Assembly: GCF_049898325.1 (NCBI RefSeq)
Contig: NZ_JAFCXL010000002.1
Coordinates: 310,001 to 374,000, forward strand
Origin: JAFCUW01 sp049898325
Lineage (GTDB): Bacteria > Pseudomonadota > Gammaproteobacteria > Burkholderiales > Burkholderiaceae_D
Length of the DNA: 64,000 bases
Reading direction: 5' to 3'
Position 1 is the stretch's first letter, and every line of letters starts with the position of its first letter. Shown here piece by piece: positions 7,571 through 15,374 of this stretch. The notes beneath the pieces are model-generated. The model had not been told where the DNA came from. It saw only the letters and a list, made by a program, of their open reading frames with translations, and ran no database searches. The translations under genes and the position numbers were made by a program.

Positions 7571-9970
7571 TCAGAATTTATGCCAGAGACGGGCAAAATA
7601 CGCGGTGCCGTTCAGGCCGAACTGCACGCTTTCGTACTTGAAGCCGTTGTCGGTCTCGTTGGCATCCTGCACCGTCGGCTTCACATTAAAAATGTTCGCC
7701 GCGCCCATGGTGAACTTGGTTTTTTCCGTGAACGCATAGGTGAAGGCCAGGTCGGCCGAGGTCTTCGCTTCGTATTTCATGGCCGGCGTCGGCGGGCCGG
7801 AGAAGGTGCCCAGGGTTTGCGGACCGAAGTGGATGATCTTGAAGTCCGTTTCCACCTTGCCGTAGGTGTAGTCGAAGTCCAGCGTGGCCTTGCGACGGGG
7901 GCCGCCCTGCTCGATGAACAGGCGCTCGCGCTCGGACAGCAGGACGTTTTCGAAGCCGGCCAGCGAGGCCGGCGCGTGGACGTTGCGCACTTCGGTCTTG
8001 CTGAAGTTGGCGGCCAGGAAGGTGTTCAGGCGACCGCCCCACAGGCTGCGCTTGTTCGACACCGTCAAGTCCAGGCCCTGGGTGCGGGTGTCGATGGAAT
8101 TGACGAAGAACTGCGCCGACGCCACGCCCAGGTTGAGCAGGATGTTGCCCAGGACCGGATAGTTGCTTGAGTCGAAGCGGCCCGACAGCACGATGCGGTC
8201 GTCGATGTTAATCCGGTACAGGTCGGCGGTAATGGCCGTCTGCGCCGTCGGCGACCAGGTCGCGCCCAGGGTGAAACTGGTCGACTTTTCTTCTTTCAGT
8301 TTCGGGATGCCGGCCGCGGTGGTGACGGCGCCGCCGTTGGGGGCGAACACCACGTCCTTGGCGACGCCGCCCACGAAATCGGTGAAGGTCGACGAGAAAT
8401 ACACCTGCTGCAACGACGGCGCACGGAAGCCCGTGCTGGCCGAGCCGCGCAGCAGCACGCCGTCGGCCAGCTTGAAGCTGCCGGCCAGCTTGCCGGTGGT
8501 GGTCGAGCCGAAGTCGCTGTATTTTTCGTGGCGCAGCGCCGTCTGCACCTTCAGCCTGGCCGTCAGGTCCGCTTCCAGGTCGAGGTAGGCGGCGCTGCTG
8601 TGGCGGCGCTGGTTGGTGGCGTCGCCCGGCTGGAAGCCGGGAAAGCCCTGGCTGCCGGCGTTGCCGCCGAAACCGAGGCCGTCGGCGTCGCTGTAGGAGC
8701 CGGGCTCGCCGGCGAAAATCTGGTAGTTCTCGCGGCGGTGTTCGGCGCCGAAAGCGACGTTGAGGCCGCCGAGGATGTCGCCATAAAAACGGCTCAGGTC
8801 GGCGTTGGTGGTCAGCTGTTCAAAGGAAAAGCCGCCCGCGTTGAAGGTGCTGGCGCTGACGCCACGGCCGCCATTGAGCAGGTCCAGGTTGGCGATCGAG
8901 GCGTTCAGGGTGTGGCTGATGTTGTAGCGCATCTTGTTGTAGCCGTAGGTCTGCGACAGGTCGCCGTTCCATTCGCCGATCCTGGCGCGGTAACCGATGG
9001 TGCCGTAGCGGTCATCGACGTCGGCGTTGATAAACGGGGCGAAGCCGTTCGGGTACATGGCGGCCGCGTTCTTCGATGGAATGTCGCCCGAGCCGATGCC
9101 GCCGCGACCGAAGGCGGCGCTCGAGCCGTAGCGGTCCTGCACGCCCAGCGTGAAGTAGAGCTTGCCGTCGGGGCCGGCGGGGATGTCGCCATTGACATAC
9201 AGGGTGCGGTTTCTTACCAGCGAATCGCCGATGATGCGGGGGCTGTCGGCATCGGCGCGGTTCGAGCGGCCCCGGTTGAGCACTTCGCCGGTGATGCCGA
9301 TGACGCCGCCATCGCCCACCTGGAAACCGCAATAGGCCGAGCCCATGTAGTTCTTGCCGTCGCGCGCCGAGTATTCGCCGGCACCGGTGACGGCTTCGCA
9401 ACCGAGGCTGCGCTTGAGTTCGATATTGATGACGCCGGCGATGGCGTCCGAGCCGTACTGGGCGGCCGCGCCATCGCGCAATACTTGCACGTTGCGGATC
9501 GCCAGCAGGGGAATGGCGTTCATGTCGGTGCCCGTGTTGCCGCGATTGCGGGCGCCGAAAATATTCACCAGCGCCGTGGTGTGGCGGCGCTTGCCGTTCA
9601 TCAGCACCAGGGTCTGGTCCGAACCGAGCCCGCGCAGGGCGGCCGAGTCGACCAGGTCGGCGCCATCGGCGCCCGTCTGGCGGGTCGAGTTGAACGAGGG
9701 CGAAATATACGTGAGCGTCTGGGCCAGGTCGAACTGGGCGCCCGTTTCGCTGGCCTTGCTGAGGGAAATGACGTCCACCGGCGCCACCGTGTCGATGGCC
9801 GAGGCGTTGCCGGCGCGGCGCGAGCCGACCACGCTGACGGTCTGGATCTCGCTGGCCACGGGTGCGGCAGGGGTGCTCTGGGCCATGGCAGCAGGGGCGA
9901 AGGCGGCCAGGGCGGCGCTTCCGTACAAACTGAGCAGGACTGCATGACGAAGGGGGGCGATTGGGAACAC
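7571..9970 (-). CDS. TonB-dependent outer membrane receptor
   Basis: About 800 residues. A signal peptide (hydrophobic stretch to PAAMAQS) precedes a plug domain with a VSVVGSRRAG TonB-box-like region and the plug motif LRDGAAAQYGSDAIAGVINI. A 22-strand barrel follows, ending in the terminal aromatic LWHKF. It imports a large ligand energised by TonB; the ligand is not evident and no ligand-specific genes flank it. The start is taken as GTG at 9970 because AGGAGA precedes it at proper distance; a TTG seven codons upstream overlaps that site, and the ATG at 9977 is out of frame. It is transcribed divergently from the aldehyde dehydrogenase gene. Confidence 0.93.
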   Translation of the reverse strand: MFPIAPLRHAVLLSLYGSAALAAFAPAAMAQSTPAAPVASEIQTVSVVGSRRAGNASAIDTVAPVDVISLSKASETGAQFDLAQTLTYISPSFNSTRQTGADGADLVDSAALRGLGSDQTLVLMNGKRRHTTALVNIFGARNRGNTGTDMNAIPLLAIRNVQVLRDGAAAQYGSDAIAGVINIELKRSLGCEAVTGAGEYSARDGKNYMGSAYCGFQVGDGGVIGITGEVLNRGRSNRADADSPRIIGDSLVRNRTLYVNGDIPAGPDGKLYFTLGVQDRYGSSAAFGRGGIGSGDIPSKNAAAMYPNGFAPFINADVDDRYGTIGYRARIGEWNGDLSQTYGYNKMRYNISHTLNASIANLDLLNGGRGVSASTFNAGGFSFEQLTTNADLSRFYGDILGGLNVAFGAEHRRENYQIFAGEPGSYSDADGLGFGGNAGSQGFPGFQPGDATNQRRHSSAAYLDLEADLTARLKVQTALRHEKYSDFGSTTTGKLAGSFKLADGVLLRGSASTGFRAPSLQQVYFSSTFTDFVGGVAKDVVFAPNGGAVTTAAGIPKLKEEKSTSFTLGATWSPTAQTAITADLYRINIDDRIVLSGRFDSSNYPVLGNILLNLGVASAQFFVNSIDTRTQGLDLTVSNKRSLWGGRLNTFLAANFSKTEVRNVHAPASLAGFENVLLSERERLFIEQGGPRRKATLDFDYTYGKVETDFKIIHFGPQTLGTFSGPPTPAMKYEAKTSADLAFTYAFTEKTKFTMGAANIFNVKPTVQDANETDNGFKYESVQFGLNGTAYFARLWHKF

Positions 9971-10194
9971 GCGACATTCTCCTGAAGGCAAAATTTTATT
10001 TTAAGCACTGTTTTGGGGCGCCGTGGCCCAATGTGGACATGTCACAACGCTATGGAAACATAATTATTTGGACTAGGCTGATTGGCTTGCACTGTGATAG
10101 TGCGCAACGCACCGCCATGCGGTCTGTCCTGCGGTTCGACACGCTGGCGCAAATTCTTCTACACTGCCTGGTATCGAAGACCACGAAAGTCACC

Positions 10195-11571
10195 ATGTCC
10201 CACCATTACGCGAGCATCAACCCGTTCACTGAAGAACTGGTCAAGAGTTTTACCCTGCACACCGATGAACAGGTCGAAGCGGCGCTGACCCAGGCCCACG
10301 CCGTGTACCAGTCCGACTGGTCGCGCGGGCCCATCGAGACCCGCCTGGCGGTGCTCGCTCGCCTGGCCGATTTGCTCGAGCAGCGCGTTGACGTGTTCGC
10401 CACAGCCATGGCCACCGAAATGGGCAAGCCGCTGGCGCAGGGCCAGGGCGAAGTCAAGTTGTGTATCGGCATTGCCCGCTACTACGCCGAGCAGGCCAAG
10501 ACCATGCTGGCGCCGGTGCCGTACCCGATCGCGCGCGGCGAAGCGGTGGTCGAGCACTTCCCGGTGGGCGTGCTGGTGGCCGTCGAGCCATGGAATTTCC
10601 CCCTGTATCAGCTCATCCGCGTGGTGGCGCCGGCCATCGCCGTGGGCAACCCGGTGCTGCTCAAGCACGCCGAAAACGTGCCCCAGTGTGCCGAACTGTT
10701 CGAAACCCTGGTGCGTGACGCCGGCGCGCCCGCGGGCGTCCTGGTCAACCTGTTCATCACCAAGGAGCAGGTGGCCGCCCTGATCGGCGATGACCGCATC
10801 CAGGGCGTGGCCCTGACGGGCTCCGAACGGGCCGGCAGCGCGGTGGCCGCGCGCGCTTCCGAAATGCTGAAAAAATCCACGCTCGAGCTCGGTGGCAGCG
10901 ATGTCTTCGTGGTGCTCGACGACGCCGACGTCGCCAAGGCGGCCAAGGTGGGCGCCGGCGCGCGCCTGTCGAACGCGGGCCAGGTGTGCACGGCCGCCAA
11001 GCGCTTTATCCTGCACGCCAAGGTGGCCGACGCCTTCCTGGCCGCTTTCACCGGCCACATGCAGGCGGCCACCATGGGCGACCCGATGGATCCGGCCACC
11101 ACGCTCGGGCCCCTGTCCTCGAAAGGCGCGCGCGACAATCTCGAGCGCCAGGTCAGCGACGCCGTCGCCCACGGCGCCACCGTCGTCATCGGCGGCAAGC
11201 CGGCGCCGCGCCAGGGCTTTTTCTATGAGCCGACCATCTTGACGGGCGTCACCCCGGCCAATCCGATGTTCTACGAAGAATTTTTCGGCCCCGTGGCGCA
11301 AGTGTTCGTCGCCGCCGACGACGACGCCATCGTCGCCATTGCCAACGACTCGCGCTTCGGCCTGGGTGGTTCGATGTTCACGGGCGACATCGCGCGCGGC
11401 AAGGCCATGGCGGCGCGCATCGAAACGGGCATGGTGTTCATCAATTCGTCCAGCACCTCGCAGCCGCAACTGCCGTTCGGCGGCGTCAAGCGTTCGGGCT
11501 ATGGCCGCGAGCTGGGCGACCTGGGCATCATGGAGTTCGTCAACAAGAAGTTGATGGTGGTGGCGGGATAA
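10195..11571 (+). CDS. sad: NAD(P)-dependent succinate-semialdehyde dehydrogenase, Sad type
   Basis: A 458-residue aldehyde dehydrogenase, collinear with E. coli Sad/YneI (about 460). It oxidises succinate semialdehyde to succinate in the cytoplasm. Catalytic residues are the general-base Glu in TLELGGSDVFVV and the nucleophilic Cys in NAGQVCTAAKRF; the C-terminal motif is FGGVKRSGYGRELGDLG. The frame is open upstream to 9961, but that part has no family similarity and the ATG at 10195 gives the expected start MSHHYASINPFTEE. The gene ends directly before the repeat/terminator element at 11579. No gabT partner is visible, so the pathway is inferred from family only. Confidence 0.9.
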   Translation: MSHHYASINPFTEELVKSFTLHTDEQVEAALTQAHAVYQSDWSRGPIETRLAVLARLADLLEQRVDVFATAMATEMGKPLAQGQGEVKLCIGIARYYAEQAKTMLAPVPYPIARGEAVVEHFPVGVLVAVEPWNFPLYQLIRVVAPAIAVGNPVLLKHAENVPQCAELFETLVRDAGAPAGVLVNLFITKEQVAALIGDDRIQGVALTGSERAGSAVAARASEMLKKSTLELGGSDVFVVLDDADVAKAAKVGAGARLSNAGQVCTAAKRFILHAKVADAFLAAFTGHMQAATMGDPMDPATTLGPLSSKGARDNLERQVSDAVAHGATVVIGGKPAPRQGFFYEPTILTGVTPANPMFYEEFFGPVAQVFVAADDDAIVAIANDSRFGLGGSMFTGDIARGKAMAARIETGMVFINSSSTSQPQLPFGGVKRSGYGRELGDLGIMEFVNKKLMVVAG

Positions 11572-11578
11572 ATGCATC

Positions 11579-11695
11579 AAACAAAAGTACACCCCTACTT
11601 TTGTTTGGTTTAGCCAGATAAAAAAGCCCCCCGGCAGAGCCGTGGGGCTTTTTTAGTATACGCAAACCCGATGCTGTTCATGTGGCGCCTCGGGG
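11579..11695 (-). repeat. Composite ~115-bp repeat element, copy 1 (inverted relative to copy 2)
   Basis: Read on the minus strand: a conserved box (AACAGCATCGGGTTTGCGTA followed by TACT, preceded by CGAGGCG), then hairpin A (11620-11654) with loop TCT and a T-run, then a second perfect hairpin with arms at 11579-11589 and 11596-11606 (AAACAAAAGTA and its complement). The same modules occur in the same order at 18608-18722 on the plus strand. Stem sequences differ between copies while pairing is largely kept, suggesting selection on structure. The element starts 8 bp after the sad stop codon. Confidence 0.8.
11620..11655. terminator. Intrinsic terminator after sad (hairpin A of the repeat)
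   Basis: A stem of AAAAAAGCCCC and CGGC paired with GCCG and GGGGCTTTTTT, with one internal mismatch and loop AGA. It is flanked by A and T runs, so it can terminate from either direction. It follows the sad stop by 48 bp. Confidence 0.8.
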
Positions 11696-11712
11696 AAGGA
11701 GGGTGTTGGTGA

Positions 11713-11846
11713 GCGCCGCCCTCGACCGCCGGCACATCCAGGCCGGCTCGATGGCGAAGATGTTTGGCACGGTGCGGGCCAGGCCGCGCCTGGACTTGCT
11801 GCACAGCGCCTGCGACGCAGCGCACTGTCTCTCCATCGAGGAAGTG
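11713..11846 (+). pseudogene. Displaced fragment of dnaE2
   Basis: Bases 11721-11846 align without gaps to 15849-15974 inside dnaE2; by hand count 111 of 126 positions are identical. It encodes a decayed copy of the DnaE2 segment HIQAGWMAKVFGTGRAWLGL (here HIQAGSMAKMFGTVRARPRL). There are no start signals and nothing similar to dnaE2 beyond the fragment. It lies in direct orientation to dnaE2 but beside an inverted copy of the repeat that follows dnaE2, so more than one rearrangement is needed to explain it. Confidence 0.8.
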
Positions 11847-12028
11847 ACTAATGCAACCGATATTGATATCGGTCAGTCGAAAGTGTGCGCGCGCCAGCGT
11901 TTTTTGTTTTTTTGATACGAGCGTATTGATAGACTACACGCACCGCGCATCGACTCTCCCCTTGGATCTGTCGCACGGTGCATCCCATGTTTCTATGGCC
12001 TATTACTTGACTGTATATGGGAGTGGAT
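11847..12028. other. Intergenic region upstream of the IPT-domain gene
   Basis: With the repeat and the dnaE2 fragment this completes the ~460-bp gap between sad and the next gene. It is lower in GC than its surroundings and holds a near-palindrome (GATATTGATATC near 11860), T-rich runs and TTGATA-like hexamers. A promoter for the downstream gene is expected here but no convincing pair of hexamers can be named. Confidence 0.4.
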
Positions 12029-13045
12029 ATGGACGTCTATGATCGCAGGATCAACAAGTCTGGCACATCCTTTCAAGCGCAGTTCGGACCGGCGGGCCCA
12101 CCCGTCCCGCCCCCCGTCAGTGCCGCAGCCACAGCGACGCAGGGGCGCCTGGTTGGTATCGGCTTGATCGTCCTTGCTGCCTCACTGGCCTATGTGCTTT
12201 TATTGCTGTGGAATACAGGATTCGATGGCAGCCGGGAAACGAAGGAAACCATTCCCGTCTTTTGCGTGCTGCCGCGAGTCTGTGTTGCTGCCAACGCCGG
12301 CACCAGGATTCTGATGGCGGTGATGGTCGCGGGCGCGCTGGGCAGTTTCATTCATGCGGCGACCTCATTCGGCGATTTTGTGGGCAACGACCGCCTGTCC
12401 GCGAACTGGATCTGGTGGTATCTGCTCAGGCCCTTTATTGCAATGGCGCTGGCCGCGATCGTCTATCTGGCGCTCAATGGCGGCCTGCTGCTCAATGGCG
12501 GTCAGTCGAAAGAGGTCAATGTCAATATCTATGGCGTGGTGGCGCTCGCCGGGCTGGTGGGCATGTTCACCAAGCAGGCGACGGACAAGCTCAGCGAAGT
12601 GTTCACCACCATGTTCAAAACCACGACCGAGGGGGACGCCAAGCGGAGTGACGCGCTCGATAACAAGGTTCCCGTGCTCACCAGTGTGATACCGCCCAGT
12701 GTCGATGCGGGCGCGGGCAGTGCAACAGTGACACTCATCGGTTCGGGTTTTGTGCCCGGTTCGGTGGTGCGCGTCAACAACAAGAGCCGCGCAACCGTCG
12801 TCACCGACGCGACCCGGCTGACGGCCACCCTGCTCGAGGAGGATCTGGCCGATGGCACACTGCAAGTGAGCGTATTGAGCCCGCCCCCGGGGGGCGGTGA
12901 ATCGGCGTCCCTGTCCGTCAGGCTGGCGCCCCTGCAGGAGTCGCCGGTCGTCGATGAGGACAGCATCGATGGATGCTGTACGCCGATTCTTGCGCCCACT
13001 TCCGATGCAGTACTGCCGCCAGCGCGGGGAGGGGTAGCATCATGA
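12029..13045 (+). CDS. Membrane protein with C-terminal IPT/TIG domain, unknown function
   Basis: 338 residues. A Pro/Ala-rich N-terminal tail (1-40) is followed by four hydrophobic segments (about 41-61, 92-111, 132-150, 167-181), a short amphipathic stretch (TKQATDKLSEVFTTMF), then an immunoglobulin-like IPT/TIG fold at about 215-300 (PVLTSVIPPSVDAG, LIGSGFVPGSVVRVN, PPPGGGESASLSV). The start ATG at 12029 has GGGAG just upstream; an in-frame ATG at 12017 has none. The stop overlaps the next gene's ATG, so the amidase is translationally coupled. No family is recognised. It could anchor, receive or permit passage of the amidase; this is inference. Confidence 0.75.
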   Translation: MDVYDRRINKSGTSFQAQFGPAGPPVPPPVSAAATATQGRLVGIGLIVLAASLAYVLLLLWNTGFDGSRETKETIPVFCVLPRVCVAANAGTRILMAVMVAGALGSFIHAATSFGDFVGNDRLSANWIWWYLLRPFIAMALAAIVYLALNGGLLLNGGQSKEVNVNIYGVVALAGLVGMFTKQATDKLSEVFTTMFKTTTEGDAKRSDALDNKVPVLTSVIPPSVDAGAGSATVTLIGSGFVPGSVVRVNNKSRATVVTDATRLTATLLEEDLADGTLQVSVLSPPPGGGESASLSVRLAPLQESPVVDEDSIDGCCTPILAPTSDAVLPPARGGVAS

Positions 13046-13836
13046 CGCTCCCCTTGATATGGTTGCCAGAGGTTCTTGAGTCGGCGGGTCTGAAAGTCGC
13101 CGTCAGGCCGGGCTGGGACAGCCTCGGCGGTGCGATGGACCGCGTGATGGGCGTGATGTGCCATCACACGGCCGGGCCGCGCAGCGGCAATATGCCCAGC
13201 CTCGATACCCTGGCGCTTGGCCGCCCCGATCTGCCCGGGCCATTGGCGCAACTGGGGCTGGGCCGCGACGGCACCTATTACGTGATCGCAGCAGGCCGGT
13301 GCAACCATGCCGGCGCTGGTGTATGGCGTGGCATCAGCAGTGGCAATCGCAGCTTTATCGGCATCGAGGCGGAGAATGCCGGACGCAGCGATGACCGTTG
13401 GCCCGATATCCAGATGGAGGCGTATCGCTACGGCGTTGCCGCCATCTTGACGCACGTGGGCCGCAGCGCGGATTTCTGTGTCGGTCACAAGGAATATGCC
13501 TTGCCGCGCGGGCGCAAGATCGACCCTTTGTTCGATATGGACCTGTTTCGGGCGAACGTGAAAGCCATCATGAGCGGCACGTTTGCCCCATTGACCCAGA
13601 TCCCTGCGATCGAAGCGGTGGCCGCCGCCGGTGAGGTGGCTCCTCGGCTGACCTTGCGGCGCGGCAGCGGTGGCGAGTTGGTCAAGCGCATCCAGCTCAG
13701 CTGCGCGGTACCGCCCAGTGGCGACTTCGACGGGATCACCGAAGCTGCCCTGCGCGAGTTCCAGCGAAGGTGCGGGGTCATTCCGGACGGGCTCGTTGGC
13801 CCGAACATGTGGAAGACGTTCGACAATCACCCCTGA
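13042..13836 (+). CDS. N-acetylmuramoyl-L-alanine amidase with peptidoglycan-binding domain
   Basis: 264 residues. The N-terminal Amidase_2 (type 2, T7-lysozyme-like) domain has candidate zinc ligands at His41/42 (MCHHTAG), His149 (CVGHKEYALPRGRK) and Asp161. A C-terminal peptidoglycan-binding domain 1 follows at about 205-262 (LRRGSGGELVKRIQ, FDGITEAALREFQRR, GLVGPNMWKTF). This architecture is that of phage endolysins, cleaving the bond between muramic acid and L-alanine. There is no signal peptide, so release from the cytoplasm would need another factor. The ATG at 13042 overlaps the stop of the IPT membrane protein gene (ATGA); the start fits the domain exactly. Confidence 0.88.
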   Translation: MTLPLIWLPEVLESAGLKVAVRPGWDSLGGAMDRVMGVMCHHTAGPRSGNMPSLDTLALGRPDLPGPLAQLGLGRDGTYYVIAAGRCNHAGAGVWRGISSGNRSFIGIEAENAGRSDDRWPDIQMEAYRYGVAAILTHVGRSADFCVGHKEYALPRGRKIDPLFDMDLFRANVKAIMSGTFAPLTQIPAIEAVAAAGEVAPRLTLRRGSGGELVKRIQLSCAVPPSGDFDGITEAALREFQRRCGVIPDGLVGPNMWKTFDNHP

Positions 13837-13923
13837 TCACGCCGTCATCGATTGCACGGGCCGGATTGGGTTGGCACAGCGGCGAATCAGGCCCGGGGCA
13901 ATGCGCTTGTAAAGGAGTTCGTC

Positions 13924-14535
13924 ATGGCTGACCGGCGTGTACAAGGCTTGCATGCTTGCCGCTATTTCCAGGCGTGGCAATGGGGGCGACAGGTGGTGGC
14001 CCGATGGCGTGGCGGGCCGGGCGGCACCTGCTTGCCGCCCGGCCCGCCCTTGTGCCGCCATCGCCGCCGTCTGGGGCGAGCCGGCACGCCCTGGTGGCAC
14101 TGGACGGCGTTGGCCATGGCGCTGTGTGTGCCCATGGCACCGGCGTTTGCGCAATCGTGGAACGGTAACGTGGGCGGGACGACCCTTGAAATAAGCGGGC
14201 GCGACAGCGCAGTGCAGGGCCGCTCGTTCGTGGTCTACCTTGGTGGGAATCTCAGCAATCCGCTGGCTTTGCACTGCGGTTATGCGAACTCGGGGCAAGC
14301 CAGTCCTGCCCTGTTTTGCAGTGACGACCTCAATCGCTACATCGGTCCGCGCAAAGCGATATCCACGGCAAACCATTTCAACTTGCGTTTTTCTCTGCAC
14401 GATCTCGATTATGCATGTGCCGCGGCACTTTTCAGCAGTCCCATGTTTTGCCGAATGAAAGTGCGCGATGCGGCCGATTTCGGCGGCCCGGAGTTCAGAT
14501 TGCAAAATATTAGGCAGGCAGCGTTGGCGCGGTAG
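13924..14535 (+). CDS. Small exported protein of unknown function
   Basis: 203 residues with AAGGAG (13912-13917) before ATG 13924; an in-frame ATG at 13852 has no such site. An unusually long Arg-rich N-terminal stretch (~55 residues) precedes a signal-peptide-like hydrophobic segment (WHWTALAMALCVPMAPAFAQ), so a later start is possible. The mature part (~120 residues) carries four well-spaced cysteines (LHCGYAN, LFCSDD, YACAAA, MFCRM) and no recognised family. It follows the amidase by 87 bp on the same strand. Its last 26 bp overlap the end of the convergent TIR-like gene. Confidence 0.6.
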   Translation: MADRRVQGLHACRYFQAWQWGRQVVARWRGGPGGTCLPPGPPLCRHRRRLGRAGTPWWHWTALAMALCVPMAPAFAQSWNGNVGGTTLEISGRDSAVQGRSFVVYLGGNLSNPLALHCGYANSGQASPALFCSDDLNRYIGPRKAISTANHFNLRFSLHDLDYACAAALFSSPMFCRMKVRDAADFGGPEFRLQNIRQAALAR

Positions 14536-15127
14536 TGGCCGCAGCGGCGAGTTGCCCCCTCAGCGCAAGGTTGACGTCGCTTGTGTTGACGCCCAGTTTT
14601 CGCATGAGCAACATGATATTGTCGGGGGTGATGTCCGTGCTGGACATCGCTTTGACGATGGTTTCGATTTGCAATGCAGAAAGATTTTTCGGATCGGCTT
14701 CGCGTGCTTCCATCGCCTCGCGCCATTTGACGAGCGTCCCCATGGTCTGTGGGCCATCTTCCAGTGCAACCCAGGTGATACCCTTAAGGTCTTCGGGCAG
14801 CTTTGGCTCGCCTTTCTTGAAAAAGACGCAGCGGCTCGGCCCCAGTCTGCCGGAAAATAATCCGAATTCCAGCAGCACGTTATCGCGAATGAGCGGTAAA
14901 GCATGGCTGTCCTTGTGCAGATAGTCGTCTTCTCGAAAGACAAAGGCGGCTGCATCGACATCGTCGAGCATTTTCAGTAAATTTTCCCATGTGCTCACAC
15001 CAGGCAGAAATGCTTCCGGGGCTGTCCACGGGCAGGGTGTGAAGTTGGCAGCCTTAAGCAAGTCTGATACCAGGCCCAGGTCGCCTGTTGCCACCGCTTG
15101 CGAAGATGATCCAATGAATATGCGCAC
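14510..15127 (-). CDS. TIR-like domain protein (predicted nucleotide-binding/NADase)
   Basis: 205 residues from GTG 15127, chosen because CGGAG precedes it and the protein then opens with the family start RIFIGSSSQA. The first ~125 residues match the prokaryotic TIR_like family: FIGSSS at the N-terminus, then FVFREDDY and the conserved RDNVLLEFGLFSGRLG, whose Glu (E87) is the likely catalytic residue of NAD-cleaving TIR folds. The C-terminal ~80 residues (KNLSALQIETIVKAMS, ITPDNIMLLMRKLGVN) are unrecognised and may sense or oligomerise. Related TIR-like effectors serve in anti-phage abortive-infection systems; that role is inference. It is less GC-rich than its neighbours, suggesting transfer. 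It is divergent from dnaE2. Confidence 0.8.
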   Translation of the reverse strand: MRIFIGSSSQAVATGDLGLVSDLLKAANFTPCPWTAPEAFLPGVSTWENLLKMLDDVDAAAFVFREDDYLHKDSHALPLIRDNVLLEFGLFSGRLGPSRCVFFKKGEPKLPEDLKGITWVALEDGPQTMGTLVKWREAMEAREADPKNLSALQIETIVKAMSSTDITPDNIMLLMRKLGVNTSDVNLALRGQLAAAATTAPTLPA

Positions 15128-15334
15128 GAGAACTCCGATTTTTATTTTCTGAATCGACCCGTATTTAGACTGCAAAAACGGATGACGGTTCCATGTTTGA
15201 CGCGCGCGACGCCATGTGGGCGATCGCAGCGGCGGGCGGGCCAGCCGTTTGCAGGGCGGCCGATCAATTCCGGCGTGGCGCCCTGTTCGCCCCGCGCGCA
15301 GGGCCACCTTGGCTGAGATTGCACTGATCAGCTA

Positions 15335-15354
15335 TACTGTGTTTTTATACAGTA
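15335..15354. promoter_or_regulatory. LexA (SOS) box of dnaE2
   Basis: TACTGTGTTTTTATACAGTA, the CTGT-N8-ACAG palindrome of the gamma/beta-proteobacterial LexA operator, differs from TACTGTATATATATACAGTA at only two bases of the spacer. It ends 20 bp before the dnaE2 start, so LexA would block its promoter. It is 208 bp from the divergent TIR-like gene, which might also be affected. Confidence 0.85.
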
Positions 15355-15374
15355 GTTTCTTGTTCAGTTAAATC

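Noticed and set aside
9012..9977. ATG at 9977 as start of the receptor gene
   Set aside because: It is out of frame with the receptor; the GTG at 9970 is in frame and correctly spaced from AGGAGA.
9961..10194. Upstream extension of the aldehyde dehydrogenase frame
   Set aside because: It overlaps the TonB receptor start and promoter region and has no family similarity.
11682..11915. 77-codon forward frame after sad as a real gene
   Set aside because: Its only similarity is the decayed dnaE2 fragment; no ribosome site and the ends are unrelated sequence.
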